Notes under the pieces: generated by a model | What the model saw: the letters and a program-made list of their open reading frames with translations, nothing else | Told to the model about the DNA's origin: nothing | Databases searched by the model: none | In this document: one piece after another, positions 46,276 to 55,945 of the stretch | How positions within the stretch are numbered: the first letter of the stretch is position 1 | How the letters are laid out: each line of letters begins with the position of its first letter | Translations under genes and position numbers: made by a program | Assembly: GCA_029990175.1 (NCBI GenBank) | Contig: JARKIP010000065.1 | Location: forward strand, 3,848,501-3,912,500 | Length of the DNA stretch: 64,000 nucleotides | Direction of reading: 5' to 3' | Origin: Petunia secreta | Lineage: Eukaryota; Streptophyta; Magnoliopsida; Solanales; Solanaceae

Positions 46276-46855
46276 CTACCGTAAGCAATCGGGGCCTTAT
46301 TATGAGTCTATCGTGAGCAAGCGAAGACTTCATTAGCATTGAAGTCTACCATAAGCAATTGGAGGCCTTATTCTGAAGCCTATCATAAGCAATTGAAGGC
46401 TCTTTTGTTATTGATCCTACCGTAAGCAATCGGGGGTTTTATTATCAAGTCTATCGTGAGCAAGCGAAGACTTCATTAGCATTGAAGCCTACCATAAGCA
46501 ATTGGAGGCCTTATCCTGAAGCGTATCATAAGCAATTGAAGGCTCTTTTGTTATTGATCCTACCGTAAGCAATCGGAGGTTTTATTATCCAGTCTATCGT
46601 GAGCAAGCGAAGACTTCATTAGCATTTAAGCCTAGCATAAGCAATTTGAGGCCTTATTCTGAAGCCTATCATAAGCAATTGAAGGCTCTTTTGTTGTTGA
46701 TCCTACCGTAAGCAATCGGGGGTTTTATTATCAAGTCTATCGTGAGCAAGCGAAGACATCGTTGTCATTTGAAGCCTACCATAAGCAATTGGAGGCATTA
46801 TTATGAAGCCTATCATAGGCAATTGAAGGCTCTTTTGTTATTGTTCCTACCGTCA
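46276..46855 (+). repeat. 143-bp tandem array in element C
   Basis: Four units start with CTACCGTAAGCAATCGG at 46276, 46417, 46560 and 46703. Each is built from four ~36-base subunits (CTACCGTAAGCAATCGG, CTATCGTGAGCAAGCGAAG, CTACCATAAGCAATTGGAGG, CTATCATAAGCAATTGAAGG), so it is a higher-order repeat. E lacks it. Confidence 0.9.
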
Positions 46856-47137
46856 ACCATCAGTCTCTCAAAGATTATTCGCCATGTCGCATATGCAGCG
46901 CATATCTATTTCTTCCTTTTTTCATTATAGCTTTTTCTTTATTATTCACTCATTTTCTAACGCATTTACTTTAAATTTGCAGAAATTGAACATCAGATTC
47001 AATAAGAACGAAAGGCATTCAACGCTTTGCCGCATTATTAATACAAGCAACACGACCCAGTTTTGCTTATCTGTTTTGCATTATCTTGCCTTAATTAATC
47101 CAATTTGCAACTTTATTTTGCAGGCTGCTATCAAATT

Positions 47138-47250
47138 TAGGCTCGTTCACCTTATAATCGAACGTTTTAGGCTCGTTTACCTTATAACTGAATGTTTTAG
47201 GCTCATTCGCCTCATAATTGAATGTTTGGGCTCGTTCGCCTTATAAATGA
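47138..47250 (+). repeat. About 34-bp TTAGGCTCGTTCACCTTATAA repeats (element C)
   Basis: Three to four units with TTTAGGCTCGTT-ACCTTATAA and GAATGTTTT. The same repeat is in E (59350-59475), where one unit plus flank is duplicated. Confidence 0.8.
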
Positions 47251-47908
47251 ATGTTATGTTACCTGCGTAGGATATAGATTAGCCAAGTCGACTTGAGATA
47301 TTATGTCTCGTTAGTCAACTTATCTTATGAAAGCCTTGCATTTTACAATTCGTTCTTGCTTTACTTATTGTCTTGCTTTACTGTTTCAGAATAAGGATCA
47401 GCTTAGAGGTTCTCCGGGCGGAGTACTTTGTCAGTTGATCGAAGGAAGAACTTATCGATGATACCGCAACCCGCATTTAAAATTTTACCACTTTATCTAT
47501 TTCTTATTCCAATTATTACAGTTTATTACCAGTTGCACGCTTACCGCTTGTTGAGACTATTACAGGATTTTTAGCAGCACCGCAGCAGCGTTTGGAACAT
47601 GGAGCTTTGCTTAGCAATGAACCGGGGCAATCGTTGATATGAGCTAGACTCGTCAACGAAGACCTAAAGAATTGCACCTGCATAAGTCATCCACCATAGA
47701 GGTAAGTCTCTTGTTAACCCTGAGTCTGAGATTTGAGATTGAAGACAAGATGGCTCGGTTATCGAGGTGCAGTGGAAGCTATGTCCGTGTAAACCCCTCT
47801 TTATGGGTGTGTCGTCGACCACATTTTCATAACTTGGGTTATTACAAGCCTCGTTTCCTGCTCTTGAGTAGTCGCTACTATCTCGTCTTTGATTTTTAAA
47901 TCGCATCG
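47251..47908 (+). other. 3' internal region of element C
   Basis: Non-coding on the sense strand. A minus frame (47664-47954) reads DDTPIKRGLHGHSFH and is largely kept in E (59866-60057), but the DNA as a whole is equally conserved here, so this may not mean coding. Confidence 0.5.
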
Positions 47909-47957
47909 AACTACATATGGCCTGATTCTCTTTCAGCCCGAGATATGTAGGCAACTC
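47909..47957 (+). other. Conserved stem-loop, form 2 (element C)
   Basis: GAACTACATATGGCCTGATT then CTCTTTCAGCCCGAGATATG and TAGGCAAC. CTACATAT (47911-47918) pairs with ATATGTAG (47943-47950), eight pairs, and TCTC pairs with GAGA. Compared with form 1, both stems have changed on both strands, so pairing is kept. Confidence 0.7.
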
Positions 47958-48086
47958 GAAAACCGGAGTTCGGCCATGTCTATAAGCCTCGCGCTTTGAT
48001 CCTTGGAATCAAAGTACTTGGCTTTTTCGTGACAAAATTGGTTTCTCGTCAACTTTCTTTACTCTGAAAACTCTTTCATCCTTTTC

Positions 48087-48103
48087 GGGTAAAGAGGGGT
48101 AGC
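48087..48103 (+). other. Polypurine tract of element C
   Basis: GGGTAAAGAGGGGTAGC directly before TGTTGACACCC. The core differs from A, B and E by one base (GGGGTAGC for GGGGCAGC). Confidence 0.8.
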
Positions 48104-49820
48104 TGTTGACACCCAATTTTGTCCCGAAAATTTTATTTAAATATCTAATTATTTAATCAAAGGATAATTTTGAAAATTAAATATAATTGGTTAAATTCTG
48201 AGTAAACGGGTCAAATTTTGCAATGCATAGCCTAATTTCTATCCTACCCGTGCAATTACACGATTTTCTCATTTAAATTCTAAATTGGGGTCAAAATCGC
48301 TCCTTCATTTAAATTACAGCTTATTTATGCAAAGCCCATATCACACACCCACACAACCCAGCATTCACCAATCTTCCCCTTATAAAAAAAAAAAAAACCT
48401 ACACCCACTATTAGAAAGACCCCCAACGGCTGCACCCCACCATTCCCCTATCATCATCTCCCCAACAACAAACAAAAGGGGCAGCACTTTATACCCTTAC
48501 ACGACCCCCACACTCAATACCCTAACCCTACTTCTCCTCTCCAATCCTCACACACACAGAAACATATACAGAGCCAGTGAGGAAAGGGATCGGGGTATGG
48601 TTGATTGACGGCGAGTTTGGTGGTGTCGTTGGTTTTGATCGGAGAATATCAGATGTTTCCCATTTCTCTTCTCCGATTTGTGACTGAAATAGATCCAAAA
48701 CAGAGCAAAAGGATACAGAAACGGGGTTAACGAGGTGGGTGGTAATGACGCGGTTTGGTTGTCGCTCCTCCGCCTCTTCTCTGTGTCCCCGTCACCGGAG
48801 TAGCAGCGACGCCGCTGCCGTTGCTGGTTGTCGCTCCTCCGTTTGACATTGTTTGTTGAGCTCATTGTTGTCTACCGGAAATTTTTGCCGGCGATGGTGT
48901 TGTTTCATGAGTCCTTGGTTGTTTGATTTATTACATCGACGGGGTTGACTGTTTTCTTGACACTGTTATTTGCTCTACTTTTGCTCTGATTATTTGATCT
49001 CGTTTGACTTTTCGTTATGGGTGAGATGGATGGTGGAGTTGTAGTGACGTCACTCCTGTGTCGCTCCTCCCCGTTCCGTTGGTTGTCCGATCTCTGACGG
49101 TTTATTTTTTCTTTCCCTGGCATGTATTCTGCTGTTGGGAAATCGGCATCTCCAACCATTGTTATGGAAGAGAGGTGGTGTTAGGTTTAATATATCCCTG
49201 CTTGCTCAGTCCTAAAATGCTAGGAAGCACTGCATTTCCATGGTTCTTCAATGGACCTCTGTCGTTTCTAATATAAGAATGCCTAATGACTGGTTTTGCC
49301 TTCGCTTGCCAGATTGAGAACCATGGCCTTTTGATTCTCTATTGATGGTTGCTAAGCCTTTAGACTGAAGGACATGGTTGTACGACTATTATGGTTAAAC
49401 GTTTCTGATGATTGGGAATGGAAATTTGCAGTGCCATTGATTCTATGTTGTTGCACCGGTTTATGCATCTACTGGATTTCTGAGTGCAGGGACCCACTAG
49501 GATAAATTTTTATCTGTTTCAGGAATTTTGGACTGATATGAACACAATACTACACGGCCAATGAAAATACATATGCACGTATTGAGGCCTCGGGACCGAT
49601 TTGAACATGATACTACACTTGAACCGTCCCGTTCCCGTGTCCCTAAAGCAAAAGGCGATGATGAATGTATGAATTTGAGGCAAAACAAATCGAATAGAGT
49701 GGTGGGTTTGGTACTTGGCGTGGCAACAGGACCGGCTCCGTGTTTGCAGCCGTACCAAATCCCGATCTTCTATTCGACGCGCCATTCAAACCTGAGCCTA
49801 AATTTTGCAAAAACAACCCC

Positions 49821-49901
<81 letters not shown>

Positions 49902-49902
49902 T

Positions 49903-49959
<57 letters not shown>

Positions 49960-50742
49960 GTTATTTTATTTCCTTAATTATTATACCTTATTATCGTACT
50001 AATCCAATTTTACTTGTTTGTTTTGCGAGGTATATTTTGGCACGAATAATTTATGGACGAGTTTGACTAACTCACGAATGGGAATAATCTGCTGCATTGA
50101 AGGCATTTGGGGATTGAATTCAGACCCGAGCATTCAGAAATAAGACTTATAAATTTTAGAAAATCCAAGACTCCCGCGAGTTGATCATTTTCTCGGGTTT
50201 TATCTTTAACTTTGCATTACTTTCCTTAGAAATATTTATGTAAATAAAATGCGTAAAATATTTATTTATCAATAATATTTGATTGCTTGGTATGTCGCTT
50301 TACTTTATGTTTATTGTCTTTTATTGTGAAGTGGTTATTTAATTTATTGCAAATTGGGGCCGTCTTAGCAAATGCGTGCAAGTAAAAGAATATTTTGCAA
50401 ATAAGCTTTTATTCAATTAATTATTCTTATTATTATTATTATTTTAAATAATTCTTTTGAAAGAAGCGCACTTGTAAATATTTGGAAACCTGTCGGATTA
50501 ACCGTATTTTACGGAATTTTGGAAGTGCCTTAAAAACATTCTTCCGAAATTTATAAAACCTCTTACTTAGAATCTCTGAAAAGACCGTCTTTTTCCTAAA
50601 ACGTTGTTTTTGCACGCATTTGTTAATTTGGTTCCCTGTTTTCCTTAAATTGGGTGGCGACTCCAAAAACTCCAAAAGAGTTAGTCCATCCTGTCGATAT
50701 TCCGGAATTTATCCCTTTCGGGGTAATTTTTGGGGTTCAACA
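48104..50742 (+). mobile_element. 3' LTR of element C
   Basis: The same sequence as 39939-42544 with few substitutions, again TGTTGACACCC to GGGGTTCAACA. It has a longer, interrupted TTA microsatellite. The host gag frame resumes at 50743. Confidence 0.93.
49821..49962 (+). repeat. (TTA)n microsatellite in C 3' LTR, interrupted
   Basis: Two TTA runs (about 49821-49894 and 49910-49960) are separated by ATATATTTTTG. The homologous 5' LTR run is single and shorter, so it changed length after insertion. Confidence 0.95.
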
Positions 50743-51188
50743 AGTATTTGGTCAGGAATACCATGATGAGGACACTTTCTCAAATAACTTTTAAATCTTT
50801 CCCAAGCTTCTGGCAAAGTCTCTAGCGGGTTCCGCCTAAATATAAGTATCTCATCAACTAGCCTGGCAGTCTTATTGGGTGGAAAGAAATTCTTCATGAA
50901 ATTTATCACCAAATCATCCCACGACGTAATGGAATCAACTGCAGTGAGTCAAAACAATCACTGGCATCTTCCGTTAGCAAAAACGGGAACAACATCAATT
51001 TCTCAATCTCTTCTGGCACTCGAGCCTGTTTTTGAGTTTCACAAATCCTTATGAACTTTTTCAAATGATTTTGAGGATCATCAGTAGTTCTACCTCCAAA
51101 TAAACCAGCAGGTTGGAAGCTGAATAACATACGCCAAATTCCCAGCCACAGGTTGTGCGAAATAATTAAGAGTCAAATCTTGAGCCAT
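50743..51188 (-). pseudogene. gag: Gag of element D, N-terminal half
   Basis: The ATG at 51188 gives MAQDLTLNYFAQPVAGNLAY. A frameshift near 51125 leads to AGLFGGRTTDDPQNHLKKFI, then EEIEKLMLFPFLLTEDASDC. A break near 50910 leads to MKNFFPPNKTARLVDEILIF and TLPEAWERFKSYLRKCPHHG, and the 3' LTR of C follows at 50742. These are classic gypsy retrotrans-gag motifs of Athila-type elements. The other half is at 38892-39938. Confidence 0.85.
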
Positions 51189-51308
51189 CCTGAATTCTTC
51201 GGGATCTGAACTTTCAATTGTAAACGTCAAAGAAACTAGATCAAGATGACAAGAGTGAAGTTAATGGAAAAATAAACTAGATATCTTAACAACTAAATAA
51301 CACCGTGT

Positions 51309-51326
51309 TCCCCGACAACGACGCCA
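51309..51326 (-). other. Primer-binding site of element D (tRNA-Asp type)
   Basis: The minus strand reads TGGCGTCGTTGTCGGGGA. It differs by two C-to-T changes from TGGCGCCGTTGCCGGGGA, the complement of a plant tRNA-Asp end. It lies five bases from the LTR. A different primer from A, B, C and E places D in another lineage. Confidence 0.75.
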
Positions 51327-51331
51327 AAATT

Positions 51332-52682
51332 TGATAACGCCCAACTACGCGTTATAAAAGGGATGAAGTGGTCGCGGAAAATATAACTCGGTATTTGAAG
51401 TTCTGAGTCGAATCCCACAGAGAATGCTCGAAATGTAGTTGTTAATCTTACTAACTTATCTAATCAATTAGCTTCAAAAGTTTATATTCTTATGATGATT
51501 TCGATGTAACAACTAATTAACAACAAAGTAAATGGCAAAGAAGTAAGAAATAGATTAACTCAAGGGTTCAGAAGCCTAGGATTGATCTACCCAACTCCTA
51601 CTCATGTGTTAGAACAATGCATTAATGGATTCAAATTGCTTCTTCCTATTGAACACTTGCTCCAAATTCATAACTATTCACTCTCGCGTAATAATTATAA
51701 CTTCACTAACCAATTTCTCAATTAATTAATGAAGATACAAAGGACTACAAGTGCGGTTCACAATCGGGATCAATGGTCATAAATCACCTTTTTGACAACC
51801 TAAATAAATTGTCTTTATTTTAGATTGAAAAATTTCTAAATGTTTAGCCCTAACTCATGAATCTATTCATAGATACACAAGAATAAAGGGCACAATCAAT
51901 TGGGAACTCTACCAATCAATAGTATACAAATCATAAACACTTAGATAGTAAGGTTAACAAGTTTCATTTATTAAAGAAATAATTCATAACACATAAGTAT
52001 TGGAGTGGTTAATCAACCCTAGAATAGGTGATTTAGCCACTCATAGTCATAATCAAATTAATGAAATAACTATAAGCATACAAAACCACAAGAATATGGA
52101 TGAATGGATGAAGTAAAGCCTTGAATCTTCTTTCTTCCTTGCCTTCTTTTGATGTACAGTAAGCCAAAAGTCCTTTCCTAGAGTGTTTCAATATGTATTT
52201 ATAATGTTATTAAAAAAAACCTAGGTGAAAATAGCATTTTCCCGCTTAAGCTAGGACTTCTTAATGTTAAGCGTTACTTTGTATCTCTTGGTTGTGTGCT
52301 CGCCGCACGCTGGCACAAGTTGGGCACAAGCTCTGTTTCGTGTGCTGTGTAGGTGCCGGCACAAAGCTAGCACAAGGTGCTGAATATATTCTCCGCAGGC
52401 TGGAGTTGTGCTGGCATGACTTTCGCAGAAGGTCCTGAGAGTTAATTTCCTATGTTCAAGTTATGCTGGCATGACATTGGCAAACCTTAAGTCCAACTTT
52501 AAAATTAATTCATGTAACACTTAAAATCATCAATTCTCTTGCTACTTTCATCAAAATAAACACCTAACATTCAAATATCATTATTAAGCTAAATCCACTA
52601 CCATAATCAATTTAAGCGCATAAACATTACTAAGATACGGGGTAAATATCATAAAAATATATATCTTTTTAGCCCAATATCA
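51332..52682 (-). mobile_element. 5' LTR of element D
   Basis: It starts TGATAACGCCCAACTACGCG and ends AGCCCAATATCA on the plus strand, 1351 bases, next to the PBS. It is the complete copy of the LTR truncated at 35626-36455. No gene was seen inside. The 51-bp array begins at the very next base. Confidence 0.85.
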
Positions 52683-54375
52683 ATAATCACCATCATTTAT
52701 CATTCTAACTAGTATAATTGGTCATGTGTAGTCATAATCACCATCATTTATCCCTCTAACTTGTATATTTGGTCATATCTAGTGATGATCACCATCATTT
52801 ATTATTCTTACTTGTATATTTGGTCATGTCTAGTGATGATCACCATCATTTATCTCCTAGATCACAATCATTTATCTCCTAGATCACAATCATTTATCTC
52901 TCTTACTAGTATATTTGGTCATGTCTAGTGATGATCACCATAATTTATCACTCTAACTCGTATATTTGGTCATATGTTGTGATAATCAGCATCATTTCTC
53001 TCTCTTACTTGTATATTTGGTCATGTCTAGTGATGATTACCAACAGTTATCATTATAACTAGTTTATTTGGTCATATGTAGTGATAATCACCATCATTTA
53101 TCTCGCTTACTTGTATATTTGGTTATGTCTAGTGATGATAACCAACATTTATCACTCTAACTAGTATATTTGGTCATTTGTAGTGATGATCACCATCATT
53201 ATCACTCTAACTTGTATATTTTGTCATGTCTAGTGATGATCACCATCATTTAATACTCTTACTTGTATAGTCGGTCATGCCTAATGATAATCACCAACAT
53301 TTATCACTCTAACTAGTAAAATTGGTCATGTGTAGTATTATCACCATCATTTATCACTCTAACTAGTATAATTGGTCATGTGTAGTGATGTTCACCATCA
53401 TTTATCACTCTAACATGTATATTTAATCATGTCTAGTGATGATCACCATCATTTATTACTCTAACTTGTATATTTGGTCATGTCTAGTGATAATCACCAT
53501 CGTTTATCAATCTAACTAGTAAAATTGGTCATATGTAGTGATATAGCACCATCATTTATCACTCTAACTAGTATATCTAGTCATGTCTAGTGATGATCAC
53601 CATCATTTATCTCTCTAATTAGTATATTTGGTCATGTTTAGTTATGATCACCATTATTATCAATCTAACTAGTATATTTGGTCATGTCAAATGATGATCA
53701 CCATTATTTATCGCTCTAACTAGTATGTTTGCTCATATGTAGTGATAATCACCAACATTTATCTCTCTTACTTTTATATTTGGTCTTGCCTAGTGATGGT
53801 CACCATCATTTAACACTCTAACTTGTATATTTGGCCATGTCTAGTGATGATCACAATAATTTATCTCTCGTACTTATATATTTAGTCATGTCTAATGATG
53901 ATTACCAGCATTTATCACTCTAATTAGTATATTTGGTAATGTCTAGTGATGATCCCCAACATTTATCACTATAACTAGTATATTTGGTCATATATAGTGT
54001 AATCACCATTATTTATCTCTCTTACTTTTATATTTGGTGATGTCTAGTGATGATCACCAACATTTATCACTATAACTCGTATATTTGGTCATATGTTGTG
54101 ATAATCACCATCATTTCTCTCTCATACTTGTATATTTGGTCATGTCTACTGATGATCACCAACATTTATCACTATAACTCGTATATTTGGTCATATGTTG
54201 TGATAATCACCATCATTTCTCTCTCATACTTGTATATTTGGTCATGTCTACTGATGATCACCAACATTTATCACTATAACTCGTATATTTGGTCATATGT
54301 TGTGATAATCACCATCATTTCTCTCTCATACTTGTATAATTGGTCATGTCTTGTGATGATCACCATAATTTATCG
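52683..54375. repeat. 51-bp satellite array, right copy
   Basis: About 33 units of the same family as 34781-35440. It begins directly at the outer end of the D LTR. Units vary by substitutions and small indels. At 54047-54345 a two-unit block of 102 bases is repeated three times almost without change, which makes an open frame of 121 residues that is not a gene. Confidence 0.92.
54047..54345. repeat. 102-bp higher-order dimer, three copies
   Basis: The dimer ATCACTATAACTCGTATATT ... GGTCATATGTTGTGATAATC ... CTCTCATACTTGTATA recurs at 102-base spacing with hardly any difference, unlike the rest of the array. This implies recent local amplification. Confidence 0.85.
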
Positions 54376-54690
54376 CATGAACATAATCAGTGTATTCCGA
54401 ACATGCAGCTAACCTATTAGAGCACATGTTCAATGTTCCAAACATGTAATATCCTAAACGATTTCACTGTATTGCGAACTTAAAGATCAAGTATGTGCAC
54501 AACATAAATTAAAACTGCAATAAAGAAAATATGTGCACAACATAAAATTAAAACTACTGTAAAACCAACATGTGCACAATATAAATTATACAAGTAGGAC
54601 AAAAATTCTATTATACAATTCAAATAACAAGAAATAAATGAAATGAGATGTAGGACGAATCGTCAAATTCACAAAATTAAATTGTAGGCT
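54376..54690. other. Right array tail with ~45-bp repeats
   Basis: It starts GAACATAATCAGTGTATTCC like the left tail. From about 54491 the sequence TATGTGCACAACATAAATTA recurs three times at about 45-base spacing. It leads into the MULE remnant. No gene was seen. Confidence 0.6.
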
Positions 54691-54699
54691 GACATATAG

Positions 54700-55237
54700 T
54701 TTCAGTCCAGTACGACCAACGGGGCATGTAGTTCTTTTGTGACCTTATCTCTTGCAACTGCCACATTTATTTTTCCTCTTTGGAAGACGTTCGAGATCGA
54801 ATCCGTTTAACCCTTCTCCTTCCTGGGTTGTTTTGCTTTATGGATGGAGGCATTAGATAAATTATATTATCAACAGGGACTACCCATGATTCTTCAGGAG
54901 GTACTACATTGGCAGGCTCTGCATAGGCAAGGATGTATGCTTGTGTTGTGTAATATCCAACCCTGTATTCATAGACTCTACTATAATATTCATCACCATG
55001 CAATTCCTTAATCGCTGCCATAACATGTTTACAAGGTAACTGATCAAGATCAAACTCTCTACACGTGTATGTCCTCTTTTATAGATCAACTTCTACCTCA
55101 AACCCTGGACTAACGATTTCGAAACCATATGGTCCCTTCCTGGAGACAACTAGCTTATCTCCTACTTCGTTATTCTTCCTTATTTTAGTTACAATGTCTG
55201 GGACACATAAGTTTGGGTGATTAATTAACTCCATAGC
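54700..55237 (-). pseudogene. MULE (Mutator-like) transposase C-terminal remnant
   Basis: Reading leftward from 55237: MELINHPNLCVPDIVTKIRK, EVGDKLVVSRKGPYGFEIVS, a TAA stop, then TCREFDLDQLPCKHVMAAIK, which is a SWIM zinc finger whose first Cys is Tyr. YYSRVYEYRVGYYTTQAYIL, VPPEESWVVPVDN and PPSIKQNNPGRRRVKRIRS follow. A stop after SSKEEK and a one-base shift lead to KCGSCKR, a stop and GHKRTTC, a CCHC zinc knuckle. This order (SWIM, proline/basic stretch, knuckle) is typical of MULE transposases. The catalytic N-terminal part is missing. Confidence 0.8.
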
Positions 55238-55275
55238 CCTCGTGTGGAATTTTTATACAAAGTTCCTACCTATTG

Positions 55276-55521
55276 TGTTGATCTAAATCTGATTAGAACA
55301 ACAAATCGAATTTGTTTTGGGTTAACTAGCAATTATTTGTATCAAAGCCGTAAAAGACAGGAAATTTGATACAGAGAATTTAGATAGAAGCCAAGAGACA
55401 AAAAGTAAGTGTATTTGATATGTTTGTGGATGACTTTACATAATCATTTCATGACTATTTATAGTCTACAAGAATGAATATAGCAATTACTATGCTTAAT
55501 GGTTCATTACTCCACATTCAA
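55276..55521 (-). mobile_element. Probable Ty1/copia-type LTR fragment
   Basis: The plus strand starts TGTTGATCTAAATCTG, so the minus-strand copy ends AGATCAACA. The minus strand has a TATA box, GACTATAAATAGTC (about 55454-55467). The fragment is cut at 55521 by E. The copia assignment rests on size and style only. Confidence 0.4.
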
Positions 55522-55924
55522 TCGTTATTTAATTTATTGCAAACTAGGGCCATTTAGCAAAATGCGTGGAAATTAAATATTTTTCATAAACAAGTTTTAT
55601 TTCAATTAATTATTTTTTAGATAAATTTTCTAGAAAAGCACATTTTGCAAATATTTTGGAAACCTGTCGGATTAACCGTTTTTAACGGAATTCCTGAAGT
55701 GACTTAAAAACCTTCTTCCGAAATTAACAAAACCTCTTACCTTTAGAATTGCTGAAAGAAAGGCCGTCTTTTATAAAAATGGAGTTTTTGCACGCACTTG
55801 CTGATTTGGTTCCCTGTTTTCCTTAAATTGGATGTCGACTCCAAAAACTCCAAAAGAGTTAGTCCATCCTGTTGATATTCCTGAATTTAGCCTTTCGGGG
55901 TTAATTTTTTTTGGGGGTTCAACA
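55522..55924 (+). mobile_element. 5' LTR remnant of element E
   Basis: This matches 62301-62703 (TGGATGTCGACTCCAAAAAC, GTTAGTCCATCCTGTTGATA) and ends GGGGGTTCAACA. The upstream 1.96 kb of the LTR is missing. Confidence 0.85.
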
Positions 55925-55927
55925 GCA

Positions 55928-55945
55928 TGGCGACTCCGTTGGTGA
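55928..55945 (+). other. Primer-binding site of element E, mutated
   Basis: TGGCGACTCCGTTGGTGA, two changes from the B/C sequence, three bases after the LTR. Confidence 0.75.

Larger units (their letters stand above)
39939..50742 (+). mobile_element. Element C: complete non-autonomous LTR retrotransposon, inserted in gag of D
   Basis: 10,804 bases with LTRs of 2606 and 2639, a PBS right after the left LTR and a PPT right before the right one. The 5.5-kb internal part has no sense-strand gag or pol. It does hold the leader hairpin, two conserved stem-loops, an antisense ORF and three sets of tandem repeats. The LTRs are very similar except for microsatellite length, so the insertion looks younger than A or D. 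It fits the LARD type, probably moved by a Tat/Ogre element. Confidence 0.93.

Noticed and set aside
47664..47954. A second antisense frame (DDTPIKRGLHGHSFH) in C, also in E at 59866-60057
   Set aside because: The DNA is uniformly conserved here and the frame ends differ between the elements, so it is not convincing as a second antisense gene.
54047..54412. A 121-residue open frame with internal repeats
   Set aside because: It is a consequence of the 102-bp dimer (a multiple of three) in the satellite array. No start context or protein motif was seen.
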